Made by a program: the position numbers and the translations under genes | Shown: piece after piece, positions 12,170 through 23,800 of the stretch | Layout of the letters: every line of letters begins with the position of its first letter | How positions within the stretch are numbered: the stretch's first letter is position 1 | DNA from: Mytilus trossulus | Taxonomy: Eukaryota; Mollusca; Bivalvia; Mytilida; Mytilidae | Length of the DNA: 64,000 bases | NCBI RefSeq assembly: GCF_036588685.1 | Contig: NC_086378.1 | Coordinates: 13,991,578-14,055,577, forward strand | Reading direction: 5' to 3' | The notes under the pieces: generated by a model | Databases searched by the model: none | Told to the model about the DNA's origin: nothing | Seen by the model: only the letters and a program-made list of their open reading frames with translations

Positions 12170-13140
12170 TCCATGAAATATGCTCAAAACTGCCTTTTCT
12201 TTACAACAATCAAGTCATATCTCTGGAATCAAGTCAGGATGAATTGTGTGAAGATATGATCCAGAAATTAAGAATTACTATAAGACTTAGATATGTGGTA
12301 AATTGTTGAACTTTAACAATTTTAAGTCCCATAACTCTGGAACAATCAATCTGCTAATCAACGACCTTGAAAGATACCTTTCCATTACCAAACATTGTTC
12401 TAAAAATTTCAGAACCTTTTTTTTAAAATGTTAACTTCAGTATCTTTTATATATTGTAGGGTAGGAAATTTGTTTTCTTCTTTTACATTTCGTCATGTCC
12501 AGATTTCAATAGCTTACTTGCTATACAGATAGGGATTTGCTTATTGTGGAAGGCCATGCAGTGAACTATAGTAGCTAGCAGCCACATCATTTAGTCTCTA
12601 GTGGATAGTTGTCTGATTGGAAATCACATTATTTTCCTATCAAATGATAGAATGAACAGACAGACAAAAAAATAAAAAACAGTGATGTCACTAAACCATT
12701 TACTTCTGTTTTCCACAAGCATATGAAATGACACCAAGTCCTTCCCTCCTCAACCATTAATGTCAATCTCTTTCAATCTTTGAAAACATTCCTGTTTGAA
12801 TGGTTTTACACTGAAATTTTTTGTGTCCCTGTATAGCTTGCTGAGTGGTGTGAGCAAAGGCTCTGTGTTGAAGGCTGTACCTTGACCTTTAATAGTTTAC
12901 TTTTATAAATTGTTACTTGGATGGAGAGCTGTCTCATTGGCACTCATACCACATCTTCCTACATCTAGATAGTGTAATTGATTGATGCTTGCTTGAAGTC
13001 TTATTGAAAATAAAGGAATGTTAAATACACCCCATAAATTGAACAACAAATTTAAATATTTCCCATTTTTTAATATCAATCAGTTTTGATTGGATTAAAT
13101 TTTGAACAAGTAATAACAAAACAGAACATTGTAGTCAAAT
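12170..13140. other. intergenic with one short repeat relic
   Basis: No gene is seen. The segment about 12910-12955 (TGTCTCATTGGCACTCATAC, then CACATCTTCC) is the reverse complement of the repeat at 52388-52505. A degenerate copy of the same words lies near 11950-11998. Confidence 0.6.
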
Positions 13141-13149
13141 GCTGCCTAC

Positions 13150-13740
13150 CATGGTAAAATAAATGATAACTAAATATAGAACTGTCAGGCAACATAATAA
13201 ACATTGCAGTCAAATGTTGCCTACCATGGTAAAATCAAAATGAACATTGCAGTCAAATGCTGCCTACCATGGTAAACATAGAACTGTCAGGTAATATAAT
13301 AACTAAACATAGAACTGTCAGGTAATATAATAACTAAACATAGAACTGTCAGGTAATATAATAACTAAACATAGAACATAGACCTGTCAGGTAATATAAT
13401 AACTAAACATAGAACTGTCAGGTAATATAATAACTAAACATAGAACATAGACCTGTCAGGTAATATAATAACTAAACATAGAACTGTCAGGTAATATAAT
13501 AACTAAACATAGAACATAGACCTGTCAGGTAATATAATAACTAAACATAGAACTGTCAGGTAATATAATAACTAAACATAGAACATAGACCTGTCAGGTA
13601 ATATAATAACTAAACATAGAACTGTCAGGTAATATAATAACTAAACATAGAACTGTCAGGTAATATAATAACTAAACATAGAACATAGACCTGTCAGGTA
13701 ATATAATAACTAAACATAGAACTGTCAGGCAATATAATAA
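13150..13740. repeat. 31/38-bp alternating satellite
   Basis: The unit is AACTGTCAGGTAATATAATA then ACTAAACATAG (31 bp). A 38-bp variant carries a 7-bp internal duplication giving AACATAGACCTGTCAGG. The two alternate through much of the array, so a 69-bp higher-order unit can be seen. The left edge (13150-13270) has a different motif, CAGTCAAATGCTGCCTACCA then TGGTAAA, repeated three times. Confidence 0.95.
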
Positions 13741-16019
13741 CAATGTTTCAAAATTCAAATAGTTTTAAATATATTAAACCAAAAAAATAACATCTGATCT
13801 ATAGCTAGCTTTTTTCTTTTTAAAAATCTAAGATGGAGATTAATTTACAGTTACACTTATAATTTCTAGAGATATTGTTAATTCTGTTGACATGCAACGA
13901 TAACACAAAGAACACCAACTTACAATCCTCCCTCCCCCAAAAAAATTGTTCAACTGTTTTAATATTTTTTTAAATTTCAAATGATCAAAAACTATTCATA
14001 ATATTATCACATCTGAAACAAAAAGGAAAAATAAATGCTCTCACACCCTTTTTAAATATAACAAAATTGATATTATTTAATACTGCTTTCTTTTTTAATT
14101 GTAACAAAGCAAAAACTTCATTTATCTTAACTCCCATATAAAATTCTTCTCATATCATAAGTGTACAGCATATACTGCAATTATTAAATAATCTTACAAT
14201 TTTTCCATCAATCATCAGATGCATAAAAAATACATGCAATATTTTGTTTTATTTACAACACAAATTACCTCCCCTTGTCAAATATTCTTTACAGTAAACT
14301 GCCTCATGCACTCTAACATGTATATATGCATGTGTCAGAATATATTTCTACATGCAGGGAACAAAATGATTTTTTCATGCATCATTCATCAATATTTTTT
14401 TGCAATGTTTTACACCATTTTCTGATTCTCATAACCATGGAGAATTATTTCTAATTCATTCAATTACAATGATATAACTTTACAAGAGTTACATTATATA
14501 CCATATATATCATACACAAATATATAAACATTGAATAGTTCAACAATAGTGTATTTTTCTAGTTTAGTATAAACCTGATAAAGTGTACTAAAAAGTGCAA
14601 GAAAAGCTCTCTTCTCCTTTTTATTAAATATTGAAAATTATTTCCTTGTAACAAATCAATGATCATGAGATCATATATAGTTGAGTTTAAGTTAAAAGTC
14701 TTTAAGAAAATGATTTTCCCCAACAACTGAACCAGTATAACAATAACTTAACAATATCAATGATCCATGTCAATGAGGCAAAAGTCCATTTAGTCAGATG
14801 AAAACCTTAAAATCATTCTAAACACAACACATTGCATGCATTGTGAACCTATAATAACATATTGCAAACATAGTACAGTGTCTATCAAACAGACATAATA
14901 ATGAAACTTGACAATGATCAATTAACCACAAAGATGAGGTCAAGGTCAGATTATTACTGCCAGAGTGACCTGTACACCTTACCTTTATTGCATAAAATAA
15001 ATATAATTGACCTACATGTACATGTATCTCTTGTGGAAAGTTGTCTTGCTTGAAATCAAAGCACATCTTCTTTTTTATTATGAACTGCTTATTGTATCTG
15101 AAAAATTATCTACTGATGATCTTCAGCTGGATAAAGTAATCCAGGAAATGAGGTCAAGGACATGTGAACCATGTCAACCTTAAAAGTATTTCATATACCA
15201 AATAAACTATCCTTTTTATTCTTATTATAATGAGAAACTTACAAGACGTTAAAAAAAAGGTTTTTCAAATCAGTTGCTGAATCATGAAAATGAGGTCAAT
15301 GAAAACAGACTAGGACAAAACTAAATTTTGTAACATGAGCGATGAGAAGCATTTAGGTCTTCTACCTTCTGAAATATAAAGCTTGAAACAAGTAACAACA
15401 TGTTTAAAATTGTCAAATCTGTTCTCACTGCCACAGAATAAGTATTCCTGCAATGTCCCACATACATGTACTAATCCTATGACCTTCATTTCAGCCAAAA
15501 CAAAAATAAGCTCATTTTCTCATACATTTAATCCCATTGCTGCCCTACATGCTTTTTTTAGAAAGCACAATCTTCTAATAACAAGCAATTCAACAAAAAT
15601 ATAACCATAGCAAACACTAACTTAAATAATACTGGCCCTATAACATGTTTAATCACGGTAGTGCTCAAATACTTCTGTTAAGGAAAATGACATCTGATAA
15701 GTGAAAAACAAAGTCCCATGATATGCCTTACAAGCAATGACAGAGCATACATGTACATTTAACACTATTCAATATTAGACATTGATGAAAGATTTCCTGC
15801 TCGCCAAGGGTACAATAAAATTTATGTCAAACAATACATGATTGCTCTATACAGATATGAAAGTTTGAATTACATTTTCCACTGTCCCTGCTGATATCTT
15901 TTTCATTCATGCAAACTAAATGTATTTATATATAACATCATAAACAAGTATAAAAGTAACATACAAATAAATCTGACATAGTAATAAACATGGACTTAAC
16001 TGAAGATCAGATGTAATCT
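13741..16019. other. intergenic, nothing supported
   Basis: AT-rich sequence. About 15010-15072 holds a degraded copy of the repeat seen at 52388-52505 (GAAATCAAAGCACATCTTC). No conserved protein segment is found on either strand. Part of the right side may be 3' untranslated sequence of the BTBD17-like gene. Confidence 0.5.
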
Positions 16020-16029
16020 AAAAATAATA

Positions 16030-16305
16030 AGATATAATATATAAACAAATGCTCTGGTAAACAACAATTAATTGTGCCTCTGTTATAATACAATGTTAAA
16101 TGCTCTGGTAAACATGGTAAACAACAATTAATTGTGCCTCTGTTATAATACAATGTTAACAAATGCTCTGGTAAACATGGTAAACAACAATTAATTGTGC
16201 CTCTGTTATAATACAATGTTAACAAATGCTCTGGTAAACAACAATTAATTGTGCCTCTGTTATAATACAATGTTAACAAATGCTCTGGTAAACATGGTTA
16301 AGAAA
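16030..16305. repeat. tandem repeat, 54/66-bp units, downstream of BTBD17-like
   Basis: Five copies of a unit with AAATGCTCTGGTAAAC, an optional ATGGTAAAC, AACAATTAATTGTGCCTC and TGTTATAATACAATGTT. Within each unit, ACAATTAATTGT is a perfect palindrome. The repeat produces an open frame on the minus strand (a repeated LTLYYNRGTINCC pattern) that I regard as fortuitous. It may lie in the BTBD17-like 3' untranslated region. Confidence 0.9.
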
Positions 16306-16492
16306 CAATATAACAAATATAAAACTTAAAACTATTACATGCACAACTGTTAATTATACAAATATGGCAACTTAACATCCTCCAAAAAATAACATCATTA
16401 ATTAAACTAAACAGTATTGTAAGTTAACATACTTGTAACTGTGTGTTAAACCGCTAAATTGTAATACACATGTGCCACTTATCATGTTTATT

Positions 16493-17911
16493 TCATGCAA
16501 TTAGAGAACTAAAAGGCCTGATGATTATTTTGATTTTAAATTCATTATGATCTTCACCCAAGAGAAATGGAGACTGTTTAGATTCAAGGTCACTGAAAGC
16601 CACAAGGTCATTGACATGATGGATTACATGTTCTGAAGTGAAAAGGCATGTTTTTGTTATTGCCTTTACAACATATTCAACACCATTCTGAAGTCCATAA
16701 ACTAAGACGGTCACTTTTACAGATCTGCAATCAGATGAATTTGATGAAATAGCCAGACGGACTCGTTCATAGATCACCTCATCAATACTGTGGTTACCAT
16801 AGTGACCAATCATCATGCAACCACGAAATAAAACACCCCTAGGATAAAGATCAATATGCCAATCCCAGCTTTCATCACTGTCAGCTTTAAAAGAACTTGG
16901 CGTAGAGTAGAATGCTCCCAATATTTCCCCTGGTTGAACCTCATTAACATTTGGTACGCTAATTTCAGTACACCATGCATCACAAGTATATATCCTTGGA
17001 GAAGTATTGCTCCCTGTTGTTTTAATCAACGCAGACAGGGGTGATTTTAAATTTTGGTATTGCTCGCTTTTTATTTCTGGAAAGCAGCTAACTCCCGTTA
17101 CTTTATGTAAATATTCAGCTATCTGCTTCGTACCACTCTGAAATAATAACAAATCTTCCCTTGACATAAGACATTGCCTTATTGATAAAACTATTTGCAT
17201 CAACAAGCTCAGGTTTTCAGGTAAATAAGTCTCTGGTTTGATGGAAGGTAGAATATTCTTCTCCGCCCATTTCATGGCATACTGGTATAGGGATATTTCA
17301 CTTGTTATAACAATGTCTGATGATTTCAAAAACTTTAATAACAAATCGAAAGATATTGTTAAAAACTCATCAGTTTCCATGACATACTGAAAATTTGCTG
17401 TGATATAACTTTCACATACTTTCTCCAAGTTTCTATGGTTACACATGACAGAGTAATTCAGCCAAGATAACACACAACTTTCTGTCCTCGGTGCAGTTAA
17501 ATGATTACACATGTATTCTACACAAACGGCTGATAAGTCACTAATGTTATATTTATCGGCCAGAATTATTACCGGTAAAACGCTTGTATGACTCAGATGA
17601 ACCTTTCCTGTGTACAAATACTGTAGAAAATCTTCAAAAACAAGTCCACAATGAGGTTCCTCTTCCAAATAAATTTTATCAGTATATGCTTCTGGCCAAG
17701 TAGGACTTGTCAGCATTGTCTTAAAAACATCGCTACTTATACTCAAAATTAATTTATGGGCAAAATATGATTTCTGGCCCACAATAAGCTGTAAGTCACT
17801 TAATACAGGATCACAGTACAGTTGATAGAGACGCTGAATGGTAGATGTAGAATTGTCAACTTGATGTCCAAAATCCTCCAAATCTAGTCGTGGAACCTTA
17901 ATAGAACCCAT
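16493..17911 (-). CDS. BTBD17: BTB/POZ-BACK protein, BTBD17-like
   Basis: The predicted 472-residue protein is encoded by a single uninterrupted coding exon. The order is: short N-terminus; BTB/POZ domain at about 25-130 (LSDLQLIVGQKSYFAHKLIL, then VFKTML and FLQYLYTGKV); BACK domain at about 140-245 (SWLNYSV, LEKVCESYI, SLYQYAMKWAEKN); and a C-terminal beta-rich region at about 310-470. This is the layout of BTBD17 and the related insect Tango10. BTB-BACK proteins often serve as Cullin-3 substrate adaptors or multimerisation scaffolds, but the role of BTBD17 itself is poorly known. No signal peptide is visible, unlike vertebrate BTBD17. The start ATG (AACAATGG context) is the first in the frame; the region from just upstream of the ATG to about codon 28 is repeated upstream. 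Symbol given as closest family, not strict orthology. Confidence 0.88.
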   Translation of the reverse strand: MGSIKVPRLDLEDFGHQVDNSTSTIQRLYQLYCDPVLSDLQLIVGQKSYFAHKLILSISSDVFKTMLTSPTWPEAYTDKIYLEEEPHCGLVFEDFLQYLYTGKVHLSHTSVLPVIILADKYNISDLSAVCVEYMCNHLTAPRTESCVLSWLNYSVMCNHRNLEKVCESYITANFQYVMETDEFLTISFDLLLKFLKSSDIVITSEISLYQYAMKWAEKNILPSIKPETYLPENLSLLMQIVLSIRQCLMSREDLLLFQSGTKQIAEYLHKVTGVSCFPEIKSEQYQNLKSPLSALIKTTGSNTSPRIYTCDAWCTEISVPNVNEVQPGEILGAFYSTPSSFKADSDESWDWHIDLYPRGVLFRGCMMIGHYGNHSIDEVIYERVRLAISSNSSDCRSVKVTVLVYGLQNGVEYVVKAITKTCLFTSEHVIHHVNDLVAFSDLESKQSPFLLGEDHNEFKIKIIIRPFSSLIA

Positions 17912-18062
17912 TGTTTAGATCTAGAGACGCTGAATGGTAGATGTAGAATTGTCAACTTGATGTCAAAAATCCTCCAAATCTAGTCGTGGAACCTTAATAG
18001 AACCCATTGTTTAGATCTAGAGACCTTGAATGGTAGATGTAGAATTGTCAACTTGATGTCCA
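17828..18062. repeat. 96-bp tandem duplication of the BTBD17-like start region
   Basis: The block GAGACNNTGAATGGTAGATG starts at 17828, 17924 and 18020, so the period is 96 bp. The first two copies are full length and differ by very few bases; the third ends after about 43 bp. Each full copy includes the ATG and the first codons of the gene. In the upstream copy one substitution turns GGA into TGA, so that copy reads 14 codons and stops. Confidence 0.93.
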
Positions 18063-20837
18063 AATTCAATCTGGAATTAAAATGAAATTGGATAAATGAT
18101 TTTTTAGAAATATGCTTCTTTGCCTTGTTACACCATTGCCCATGCTAATGAAAATGAATAATTAAGCCTTTCATTGCCTTTCTTAATTGTAAGGATTCAA
18201 TTTTGTGATTAAATGCACAGACTCAAATTATATAACAAATAGAGGGGGGAAAAAATCTTGTCAAAGGACATTATAAGTAATTTTTGGTGCAGGACAATAA
18301 CATGAATAAGATGTACATTTTGTGAATAATCAAATTCTTTCCAGATCTATTTCCAAAACTAACAATAAGGGATTGTTTTTTAAGGCCTCTGATGTATAAT
18401 GACAAGGGAATTTCAATATATCAAGTTAAAGTTTTAACCAATTTGACGCTTTTAAAAAAAGAGGGTCAGAATTCAGATATACATATCTTCATGCAAATAA
18501 AGGTAAAATTTCTTGCCAATTGGCGTTTACAGTTATTTTTAGTGCATGACCATAAAATGTTCATTTTCTTCAGATGATAAAAAATCGACTGACGAATCAA
18601 AAAAGAACATAAACTAAAAATGTCATAGTTTACAATACATGTACATGACAGATCTAGAGTAGTAATGTATTTTAAAATTTTCATCTTGAGCTTGGCCTGA
18701 AAACCTTTTTTTATTGTTTGTGTTTAGGAATATAATATTTAGTGTAGCTTGTTGATTTGTGATGAAAGTTTAACTGTACACTACCATTTTTGTAAGTTGA
18801 TAGCTTGACACCAATCTAACAAATCTTTTAATCAAATTTCTTTCTTGAAAATGTATAAAACATGGATTGCCAAAAGTATGATTATCAAAAATAAATTGCA
18901 ATATATTTTTTTTTGTATGTTCAAAGACAGTTAATATCCTTAAGGAAATGTAAGGTAACATTCAGAATTTCTTATATAATTTTGTATTCAATTGGTTATT
19001 TTTCCTATTTTTAGTGCTAGATAACACTTAAGGAGCACAAATCTGTAATAAGCTTTTTCAGGGGAAGTAACTCCAAAATTAATCTCCAACATGATACACC
19101 TGCTTGTCATTCACAAGCTTCAGTTGAGATGGGCGTTGTTTCTGTGAAGACATATTTTTATTTTTATTACTTCAATTTAATTCTAAATTCATGAAAGCCT
19201 TCATTCATACACTCTTGAAAATGCCAAAATGACACATTCATCAAATTTATGACAAAAAGGTACATTGTCTTAATTAAATTACCTAGTAATTTACACCTTT
19301 GAAGTCTTATCCACAATAATTGATTGTAATGACATGATTAACCTGGTAACCTGAGGGCAATCACCAGGTGTCATATATGTAATTTAACTTCTGATAAGAA
19401 ATCGATGAAACAAAAGGCAATTTTGCCAAAAGGCACAATTAACAAATGATTAAGGGTTTTTCGGAATACGGCCTCAGGGCAGAAGGGCACGGCTGAGGGC
19501 ACACAGGGCACAGCTTAGGGCACCTAGGGGGTGGCGTCCTTCTATTTTGGACTAAGGAGACCACTGGTGTTCTATGGCTTTGTCTTCTATAAACTATTTA
19601 AAAGAGACAAAATATCAAAACTTTAAATCTAACCGATGAAAGACCAAGGATATTTGAACTGATTACTATTGAATTAAATGTATTTGAATTTTATTATAAA
19701 TACTGGACATGACACCATGAATCTGGATTTTTTTTATGAATCTGGAGATATTAATTCAACTATAACATACAAATGATGCTCATGAAAATCTTAAAATTGA
19801 TGAAAATATACGTAAATCAAATTATTTTATTGTTCTAATGTAAAATATCACTGTTTTTCTTAGTGCTTGGTGTTTTTTAGGGTCTTCGGCAGTATTCTGA
19901 GGTGTTCTGTGGTGAAAAGTAAAATCACAAAACTACTAAACTTAGCGGAAAATCAATCTGGAAAGTGAAAAGACCCATCTGTAAAAATATTAAAAATTTG
20001 ATGCTAGCAGTACAATGTAGCTGAAAATGAATGTTTGACACCTGCAATAAGGGGCATTACTATCATCACTTGAGGAAGACATATATGATAGTTTGAATGT
20101 GATGGCAAAGGACATTCCTACCCTCTCACTTAAACCCCCCCCCTTTTTTTTACCAGGGCCTTTTGCCTATATATGATAAAGGCATAAAAAGAAGGCATGG
20201 TGTTGTATCTATGTTATTATTCTGATTTATTTGACTGCACTTCAATGCTAAGTCAAGGGATAGCTGTTCAGTAACATACTGTTACATGTAGTGTATATCA
20301 GTCACAGTGTCTACTTGCTAGGCTATTCAACAGATCTTTTGACTTTTGTTGTAAATATCAATGCAAGCTTGCAAAAAAAATATTGCATACCTGATTGGAT
20401 GTCTCATTGTAATGACTGTACAAATTAAAACTTTTAACATTTAAAGAATTGAAAATTAATAACTGTCAGAATAAATACCATTAGCCGTATGGTCTGAACT
20501 GTTGACATGCTGGCAAAATCGTATCCGTTATAGAATTAAACGTTTGTAGGATGAAGAAATTGTTGCGTTCGAAAAATTTCTCAAACATGTCAGATTCAAG
20601 ATCCATGAAAAATGTTCTTGCAATGCAAAGAAATAATTTTTGAAGATTTAAACCTCAACAAAACTAATTTTCCGCTTTGTAATAGAACAATTCTTAATCG
20701 ATCTTGAAAAATAGTTTATTTATTAGTAAACTTTGACTTTTCAGAATAGAGAAAATTTTCACCGGTTTTGGTTTTGGGTTTTCTGACATCTCTGCATGAC
20801 CTAGATATTTTCACGCGTTGTTACACATGAAAGAACC
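18063..20837. other. region between the divergent BTBD17-like and E2F4/5 starts
   Basis: The two genes point away from each other across this 2.8 kb, so it should contain both promoters. I see no TATA box, no convincing binding site and no coding exon. Around 19460-19520 there are GGGCACA-type short repeats (AGGGCAC five times). The rest is ordinary AT-rich sequence. Confidence 0.5.
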
Positions 20838-23800
20838 ATGGAGTTTCAGGGTCTGATGGCAGATAATACTCCAAGCCGTCACGAAAAAAGCCTTGGACTG
20901 CTGACTACCAAATTTGTTTCTTTGCTACAAGAAGCAAAAGATGGAGTGCTTGATCTCAAAGTTGTGAGTTTGCAATACGTGCTCTTTGAAAGTCAGCCCA
21001 AATAATTGACTTTTTTTCATGTCATTTGAAAGGAATTTTTGTAAATGTGTTTTTTTTATGATAGGGGGAAATAAAGCGCGTGATCACAGACAAAAATGTT
21101 CACATTTATTATTTTTTAGAACACTCTTTGAATTTATTCAGAAACTGGTAGGCAGCATCTCCTTTATCTTTGTAATATTCACTGTCAAATTGTTATCTCC
21201 CTTTATTTTTGTTTGAATGTTTGTTGTGTACCAAGGTTGTGTTTTGTGTTCCAAGTTAATGCACATGTTGAGTTACCCATAATGAGAATTACATAATTTA
21301 AAAACTGACATAATTGCTATGCATATACAGAATAAGATAATTATTTTTGCTAATCACAGAAGGCAGATTTTACAATAAGAAGGAATTATTGTTTTTTTGT
21401 ATCCATCAAAAAAGCAATTGCTGAAACTGTGAAACAGACTGTGTAATGGAGTAATGCATTATGTTATTGAATAAAATGTGTCTTTCTGAGTAAATAAAAA
21501 TAAAAATTACTCTGTGCTTGTGTTTTTTGTTAGAATTAGAGGGTTTTCAATTTCAAAATATTGGACATGGAATAGACATCATGACCTACTTTACTGACAT
21601 CCAGCTTATTTGGAGTGGAATTTTGAAGTATTATTTATAAGTTGAGCCTTATCACATGGACTGATATTTTAATAAAAAGTCTTCTTTTGTGTTTTAATCA
21701 TAACTTTAAGGCAGATTTTTATTGGTAAAGGCTAAAAAAGGTAATTTAATAATATTGTTGCTAACGTCACGTCTTTTCCGTCCATTGTGGTATGTCACGA
21801 TCGCAATTTTCTTGTTGGTTCTCAGACAGGCAATTGTAGTTATTTTTATCCCGGGTTTTAATTATAAATAATTGAAAATAGCAATCATATTAAATTTGGA
21901 TGACGTAAGGGGGTCAAAGGACTTGAGGAATCAATATCATTGGCTGTTTTATTTTTTGCGAACGTTACTACTTGAGGTTTCCGTCCAAATCAGTGTCACG
22001 TGAGCAACATATATTTAGATCTGTAACTCTCCTGTATAGGAGTTACGATATCGCCCTTTGCAGAATTAGATTCGGAGTCAGTTCCTTCACATGATGGGGT
22101 AGCAAAGAAGGTTAGTTGTATGTAATATCGTTACAAGAGGACCTTAAATGTATTCCGTCCATCAAAAAGACGTTCGCAACAAAACGTAATGTCATGATAG
22201 TAGATGTTGCTAATGTTACTATTACGAATTGGTTTCATGTGTATTCATTTGATATAAAGTACACCTGCAAATGACATTCTGTATATTTAGAAATTCTAAA
22301 CCAGACTGTACAATTTAATACTTCAGGCATATATTAAACATCACTGTGTGCATACATTTGAACTTTTAAAGATGTTGTTGCTCATGTTACATGTCCAAAT
22401 GTCGCTAACGTTACTTATTTTTGTCTCCGTCACGTTAGCAACATGAAAGTAGGAGACAGAACACAATACTGTAAAATCTGCCAGAAGTCGGTACCCTTAA
22501 AGAGCAGACTCAGCAGATTAGTAATATTAGAAACATATATATATTGACAGGACTTGACACTACCTAATAATAGCTATCTTTATCCTCAGTTCATAGTTAA
22601 TGAATGACATGGTACAAAAACAGACATTGGTAAAATACATACTCACTATTATCTTAATAATTTCTGACAACGTCAATAAAATTGTCATTCAAACTATTTA
22701 AGTAATACTCATACCTGCCAACTGTCACTATTTAACATGTTAAAAGAGGATTTCAGCAATGGAAGATCTCAAATGAAAATTTTTAAATAGCAATTGTTAT
22801 AATTAATACAAAACAATCAATTTTACCATAGATATATAGGATTCTTATAATATGAAGAAGCTATTTCCCATACATTTCACATGTCACATTGCTTATGACT
22901 TTACGTCACACTGACAATGAAAGATAACTGTTCAATAAGATATATATGTCAAAAAGAACTCATCATTGGTGAAAATGGCCTACATGCATGACATGTATGT
23001 ATAAAATGTAAATTGGTATGCTAAGAATCTTAATTGACTCCTAAAAAAACCTTTAACCTCTGGTGAATAATTCCACATTATACATTTCCTAAGACCGTAG
23101 CATACATCTATCATTTAAAAATTTCAATGGCGCGAAATGTTTTTTCAAATTTTTTGAATTAATATTTGTACTAAATTTTGATCATACAAGGAGGGAGTAT
23201 GGTACAGTATTCGACAATCGATTGATTCGACAATATTTTTTTTATAGTATAATTATCTTGTCAACTGTATTCGATCGTGTCAATGTGTCGATTCAATCAA
23301 TTGTTGTACCAAATTTACAAACTTTCTTAGTGTCTGGATTAATCAACTCAGTCAACTGTACGATCAATATAATCAACTCAGTCACCTTTATATTCCTATT
23401 TTATACGTTGCACGATCGTATCGATCGTATTCAATCGTTACGATTGTGCCACAGTTGATCAATTTAATCAACTCAGTCAACTCTATTTTTTTTATATTTC
23501 AAACGTTGCACGATCGTATCGATCGTATTCAATCGTTACGATTGTGCCACAGTTGATCAACTCAGTCAACTCTGTTTTTTTTTATATTTTAAACGTTGCA
23601 CGATCGTATCGATCGTATTCAATCGTTACGATTATGTCACAGTTGATCAATTTAATTAACTCAGTCAACTTTATTGTTTTATATTTTAAAAGTTGCACGA
23701 TCGTATCGATCGTTTTCAATCGTTACGATTGTGCCACAGTTGAACAATTTATTCAACTCAGTCAACTCTATTTTTTTTATATTTTAAGCGTTGCAGGATC

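Noticed and set aside
11900-12309. Overlapping frames on both strands
   Set aside because: They run through the palindromic GTGGCGGATCC MITE and a degraded repeat; no family resemblance.
16007-16279. 90-residue minus-strand frame with repeated LTLYYNRGTINCC
   Set aside because: It is the tandem repeat translated; the unit length happens to keep the frame open. It has no leader or processing sites that would suggest a peptide precursor.
20806-20818. E2F-like site (TTTTCACGCG) upstream of E2F4/5, possible autoregulation
   Set aside because: It does not match the TTTSSCGC consensus; too weak to claim.
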